From NCBI GenBank assembly GCA_017551625.1, contig JAFZLF010000043.1, positions 1 through 34,324 on the forward strand: a stretch of 34,324 nt of DNA. Reading direction: 5' to 3'. Made by a program: the position numbers and the translations under genes. The notes below the pieces were generated by a model that searched no databases, had not been told where the DNA came from, and saw nothing but the letters and a program-made list of their open reading frames with translations. The stretch comes from Clostridiales bacterium (lineage in GTDB: Bacteria > Bacillota > Clostridia > Saccharofermentanales > Saccharofermentanaceae). Positions 31,492 to 34,324 of the stretch are shown piece after piece (the stretch's first letter is position 1; every line of letters starts with the position of its first letter).

Positions 31492-32589
31492 TCAGCGTCT
31501 CGACATCAGTCGGATCGCATACATCTGCCAGACCTCTTCACTGATGAGCACATACTCTTCCACATACTTATGGTAGAGCGTCTCCGGGTCGGCCGCATAG
31601 AAAGTCTTCCGGACGGAGTTGCCGTTGCCGTCGATAAAGGAAAGGAGGATACGGATATATCCGTTCTTGAAAAAGTAGCGGTGACCGGTCTCCTCGATCT
31701 CGGCAAAATCCTTCAGTTCCTCCGGGAAGACCCACTTCTCGATCGGAACCGACGGAAGCCGGACCGGGATACTCTTCGTCGCATCGGGATTGCCCGCCGA
31801 GGGCATCTTGCCGCGGAGGATCTGACGTCCCTCATTACTGAGCTGGCGTCGATAGCACTGCAACTGCTGCTTCTTCAGATCCGCCAGCTCGATGTACTTA
31901 TCCATCGGAGCGTGCGCGTCCGAATTCAGTTTCTCGGCGAGATCAGCGATCTTTTCCGAATAGCGCGCATATTCCTCGGCAAAAGCTTTCTTATCCTGGA
32001 CCAGAAGTTCGGCCGGGATGAGCTTGGTCTGTTTCGTGACCGAGACGATCGATCCCATGATGAGATTGTCAAAGTCCTCTTTACAGCACCACGTACTGTC
32101 CTGCATATCTTTACCGAGCTGAAGCGCCGCGACCTCTTTCCAGTTCGTATTGATTTCTTTTCCTGCGCGCTTGCCGTCCGGGAGATAGATCTTATCGATG
32201 TGCGGAAGGATATAGCGGTTCACCCAGCTCCTCGGCGCATGCAGGATCTGGCAGATATCCGCCACAGAGATCGTATGCGTCGTACTAAGGGCCCGGACCG
32301 CTTCCGGCCAGGTGCGGAGCTGCTCCCAGCTCTGGCGCGAGGGCTTAAGGACTTCCTGTACCGTCCCCTGCCCATCCGCACTCTCTCCATTTTGCAGAGG
32401 GAACCATTCCTTCGGGTACACACCGAGAAAATCGGCGATCTTCTGCGCATCCTCGGCCTGAGGGATACGCGTGCCCTTGAGATATCGGGAGATAGAGCAC
32501 TCCGAAATACCGAGAGCCTCCGCCATCTGCTTCTGCGTCATACTCTTCTTACGCAGTATCTCCTTGATATTCTCATTTACAGTCAGCAT
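31492..32589 (-). CDS. XRE-family helix-turn-helix regulator with long C-terminal region
   Basis: This is a 365-residue protein. An N-terminal HTH lies at about residues 5-60 (IKEILRKKSMTQKQMAEALG, SRYLKGTRIP). A second, possibly DNA-binding segment at about 105-150 has ISVADICQILHAPRSWVNRYI. A long helical region (about 190-265) and a C-terminal strand-rich part with HRYFFKNGYIRILLSF complete it. The function of the C-terminal part is unknown. The start at 32589 is chosen because GGGAGG lies 11 nt upstream. An in-frame ATG at 32598 is only 2 nt from that site, and the longer frame to 32679 crosses the promoter. It is the first gene of a pair with the lipoprotein gene. It could be autoregulatory. 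Confidence 0.8.
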   Translation of the reverse strand: MLTVNENIKEILRKKSMTQKQMAEALGISECSISRYLKGTRIPQAEDAQKIADFLGVYPKEWFPLQNGESADGQGTVQEVLKPSRQSWEQLRTWPEAVRALSTTHTISVADICQILHAPRSWVNRYILPHIDKIYLPDGKRAGKEINTNWKEVAALQLGKDMQDSTWCCKEDFDNLIMGSIVSVTKQTKLIPAELLVQDKKAFAEEYARYSEKIADLAEKLNSDAHAPMDKYIELADLKKQQLQCYRRQLSNEGRQILRGKMPSAGNPDATKSIPVRLPSVPIEKWVFPEELKDFAEIEETGHRYFFKNGYIRILLSFIDGNGNSVRKTFYAADPETLYHKYVEEYVLISEEVWQMYAIRLMSRR

Positions 32590-32622
32590 CGCAAGCATAC
32601 CCTCCCGAAGTAATTCATGAGA

Positions 32623-32652
32623 ATTATACCAGAGATACCGAAATCGTGTCGA
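32623..32652 (-). promoter_or_regulatory. Promoter of the XRE regulator gene
   Basis: The minus strand has an extended -10 TGG-TATAAT (TATAAT at 32623-32628) and TCGACA (32647-32652) at 18-nt spacing. It is divergent from the guaA promoter. The 32653-32763 spacer between them holds a perfect palindrome CAAGCGCTTG (32707-32716), a possible shared operator. Confidence 0.75.
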
Positions 32653-32763
32653 AAGCAAATGGGGCATAAAATAAAACAATCAGTGAACAAACACGTTATC
32701 GCGCGACAAGCGCTTGATTGTCAGATACGAAACGACGCTTTTTCGTTGCGTGGAAGAGTGCTT

Positions 32764-32798
32764 TTGCGGTATCATGAATGTATGCATTATTATGATAC
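32764..32798 (+). promoter_or_regulatory. guaA promoter with overlapping palindrome
   Basis: TTGCGG (32764-32769), an 18-nt spacer and TATTAT (32788-32793) form the promoter. GTATCAT (32769-32775) and ATGATAC (32792-32798) are an inverted repeat that brackets the spacer and -10, a typical repressor arrangement. No purine-riboswitch consensus was recognised. The -35 partly overlaps an AGTGCTTTT motif (32757-32765). Confidence 0.6.
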
Positions 32799-32813
32799 AA
32801 AGGAGTACCGCTT

Positions 32814-33794
32814 ATGGAAAACAAACGTCCCGAGGAAATGGAAAGAATTACCACTCGTGAGCTGGCCGAGGCCTTTATCGAGGAGCAGGTCGCCGCGGTA
32901 AAAGCACAGGTCGGCGACAAGAAAGTCCTTCTTGCACTGTCCGGTGGTGTTGACTCATCTGTCGTTGCCGCCCTTCTCATCAAGGCCATCGGCAAGAACC
33001 TCATCAATGTGCACGTCAATCACGGACTTCTCCGTAAGGGCGAGCCGGAGCAGGTCATCGAGGTCTTCAGAAACCAGATGGATGCGACACTCGTTTATGT
33101 AGACGCTACCGAGCGCTTCCTCACGAAGCTCGAGGGCGTGGAAGAGCCGGAGAGAAAGAGAAAGATCATCGGCGAAGAGTTCATCCGCGTATTCGAAGAA
33201 GAAGCCAGAAAGCTTCCTGACGTGGACTTCCTCGCACAGGGCACCATCTATCCGGACATCCTCGAGAGTGGTCCTGTAAAGGCACACCATAACGTTGGCG
33301 GACTCCCGGAAGATATTCATTTCGAAGGACTCGTAGAGCCTCTGAAGTTCCTCTATAAAGATGAAGTACGTGTGGTCGGCGAAGCCCTCGGACTGCCGGC
33401 AAACATGGTCTACCGTCAGCCGTTCCCGGGCCCGGGTCTCGGCGTACGCTGCACCGGCGCGATCACGAGAGACCGTCTCGAGATGGTCCGTGAGTCCGAT
33501 GCGATCCTTAGAGAAGAGTTTGCGAACGCCGGTCTCGAAGGAAAAGTATGGCAGTACTTCACACTGGTTCCGGATTACAAGTCCGTCGGTGTAAAGAACA
33601 ATGTCCGTGCTTTCGAGAACTTCGTTGTTATCCGTGCAGTCAACACCCGTGACGCCATGACCGCGACCATCGAAGAGATCCCGTACGAGCTCCTCGGCAA
33701 GATCGTCAACCGCATCATCACGGAAGTGCCCGGCATCAACCGCGTACTCTACGATCTGACACCGAAGCCGACAGGCACGATAGAGTGGGAGTAA
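32814..33794 (+). CDS. guaA: GMP synthase, ATP-pyrophosphatase subunit only (no amidotransferase domain)
   Basis: The protein converts XMP to GMP using ATP and ammonia. It is only 326 residues, against about 510-525 for the usual bacterial fused enzyme. The PP-loop SGGVDSS is at residues 43-49, followed by [26 protein letters not shown], the XMP-binding dimerisation domain with [13 protein letters not shown], and the usual end [10 protein letters not shown]. There is no class I glutamine amidotransferase domain upstream: AAAGGAG and the ATG precede the PP-loop domain directly, and the promoter lies just before. The two-subunit form is standard in archaea and known in some bacteria. The glutaminase subunit would have to be encoded elsewhere, or free ammonia used. 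The N-terminal 30 residues are a short helical lead. Confidence 0.93.
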   Translation: MENKRPEEMERITTRELAEAFIEEQVAAVKAQVGDKKVLLALSGGVDSSVVAALLIKAIGKNLINVHVNHGLLRKGEPEQVIEVFRNQMDATLVYVDATERFLTKLEGVEEPERKRKIIGEEFIRVFEEEARKLPDVDFLAQGTIYPDILESGPVKAHHNVGGLPEDIHFEGLVEPLKFLYKDEVRVVGEALGLPANMVYRQPFPGPGLGVRCTGAITRDRLEMVRESDAILREEFANAGLEGKVWQYFTLVPDYKSVGVKNNVRAFENFVVIRAVNTRDAMTATIEEIPYELLGKIVNRIITEVPGINRVLYDLTPKPTGTIEWE

Positions 33795-33807
33795 TACCAA
33801 ATCCTCT

Positions 33808-33840
33808 GAGAGCTCCTGTTTTGCAGGGGCTCTCTTTTTT
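33808..33840 (+). terminator. Intrinsic terminator of guaA
   Basis: GAGAGCTCCTG pairs with CAGGGGCTCTC (33808-33834) and six T follow. A tandem repeat of TGCCTACAT (33842-33850 and 33853-33861) lies just downstream. Confidence 0.9.
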
Positions 33841-33871
33841 GTGCCTACATTTTGCCTACATCATCCGAAGA

Positions 33872-34324
33872 TCAGGACTTCTTGGATACAACAATCTCAT
33901 CCTTGATGATATTGTTGTACGTCTTCAGATCATCCTCGAACCGATGCTCAAAAGCATCGATCGAGAACTCGCTCTGATCATTCATGTTCGTGTAGTGACG
34001 AAGGAAATCGTTGATCTGACTTACGATCACACTGAACGAACTTACCTCTATATAGTAAGTAATAGATAAGGACCCATCTGGCATCTGCACATCCGTATAT
34101 ACCTTTGCACCCAGCTTTCCAAAATGTTCGAACTCTGCCAGGAACTGTGCGAACAGTTTCTTGGCATCCTCTGTCGGTGGATTAAGTAATTCGTTGACCT
34201 TGAAAGTAAATCCGTTGGCCAGACAACCTACAGAAATATGCTTTGAACGAGCAGATAACGAGAATCCGGACTCTACCACCCTGCGTAGAAGTCTTACGAT
34301 ATCCGAAGTGGTCTCCGCATAAGA
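33872..34324 (-). CDS. Unknown protein, C-terminal part (5' end beyond window)
   Basis: At least 150 residues are open from the window edge to a TGA at 33872. A GTG at 34279 exists, but the frame stays open upstream to 34324 (SYAETTSDIVRLLRR), so the real start is probably outside. The visible part has ESGFSLSARSKHISVGCLAN and NPPTEDAKKLFAQFLAEFEHFG. It is soluble in appearance, with mixed helix and strand, and no family is recognised. Codons are more AT-rich than in the neighbouring genes, and it lies just past the 3' end of guaA, a known island insertion site. It could therefore belong to an acquired element; this is only an inference. Confidence 0.6.
   Translation of the reverse strand, partial: SYAETTSDIVRLLRRVVESGFSLSARSKHISVGCLANGFTFKVNELLNPPTEDAKKLFAQFLAEFEHFGKLGAKVYTDVQMPDGSLSITYYIEVSSFSVIVSQINDFLRHYTNMNDQSEFSIDAFEHRFEDDLKTYNNIIKDEIVVSKKS

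Noticed and set aside
32653..32813. Purine riboswitch upstream of guaA
   Set aside because: There is no TATA..purine-aptamer loop pattern, and the promoter lies too close to the gene to leave room for an aptamer.
33842..33861. Tandem TGCCTACAT repeat as an att site by itself
   Set aside because: Two copies 2 bp apart right after a terminator are not enough; kept only as part of the guaA junction hypothesis.

Overview
The window is about 34 kb of moderately GC-rich DNA (roughly 55% by eye). It looks chromosomal, from an anaerobic gut or rumen Clostridia-type Firmicute. The reasons are two T-box leaders, strong Gram-positive Shine-Dalgarno sites (GGAGG), sigma-A type promoters, several predicted lipoproteins, MepA/NorM-type MATE pumps, and plant-polysaccharide glycosidases of families GH3, GH36 and GH51. 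Genus-level placement is not possible from the sequence alone. No IS element, CRISPR array, tRNA or rRNA gene was seen.

Layout. 1-1137: 5' part of asnS (minus) behind its own T-box leader. 1157-2839: a Wzz/CpsC-like membrane protein with a decayed BY-kinase tail. 2868-4579: the Mg2+ channel gene mgtE (minus) behind a 5' leader that holds a 34-codon upstream ORF, an 11-bp inverted repeat and two mutually exclusive hairpins. 4664-8107: carB and its terminator. 8142-9751: an HtrA-type serine protease. 9777-13472: a minus-strand operon with overlapping genes (lipoprotein, GH36 alpha-galactosidase, ComB-like phosphatase). 13506-16472: a T-box leader with a probable isoleucine specifier (ATC) in front of an XRE-HTH/cupin/AMP-ligase fusion. 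16510-20691: minus-strand genes for two tandem MgtC/SapB proteins, a GH3 lipoprotein and a zinc-ribbon membrane protein. 20827-23094: two COG0523 metal-chaperone GTPases, one fused to a DUF1980-like domain and one with an 89-residue His-rich loop. 23099-25390: a large solute-binding lipoprotein (minus). 25444-29972: two MATE pumps and a GH51 arabinofuranosidase. 29977-32652: a lipoprotein and an XRE regulator (minus). 32764-33840: a guaA gene encoding only the ATP-pyrophosphatase subunit. 33872-34324: a partial unknown gene.

Functional themes are metal homeostasis (mgtE, two mgtC, two COG0523 GTPases), glycan use (GH36, GH3, GH51, solute-binding lipoprotein), RNA-based regulation (two T-boxes and the mgtE leader), and nucleotide/amino-acid metabolism (carB, guaA, asnS).

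The two most unusual signals are these. First, a 9-mer, AGTGCTTTT, occurs 13 times in both intergenic and coding DNA and in several reading frames; three copies extend to the 14-mer AGTGCTTTTCGAGC. This is roughly 50-fold above simple expectation and resembles a DNA-uptake-like or other genome-wide signal. Second, an acyl-CoA-synthetase fusion protein appears to be controlled by uncharged tRNA-Ile. This suggests a route that makes isoleucine from exogenous 2-methylbutyrate.
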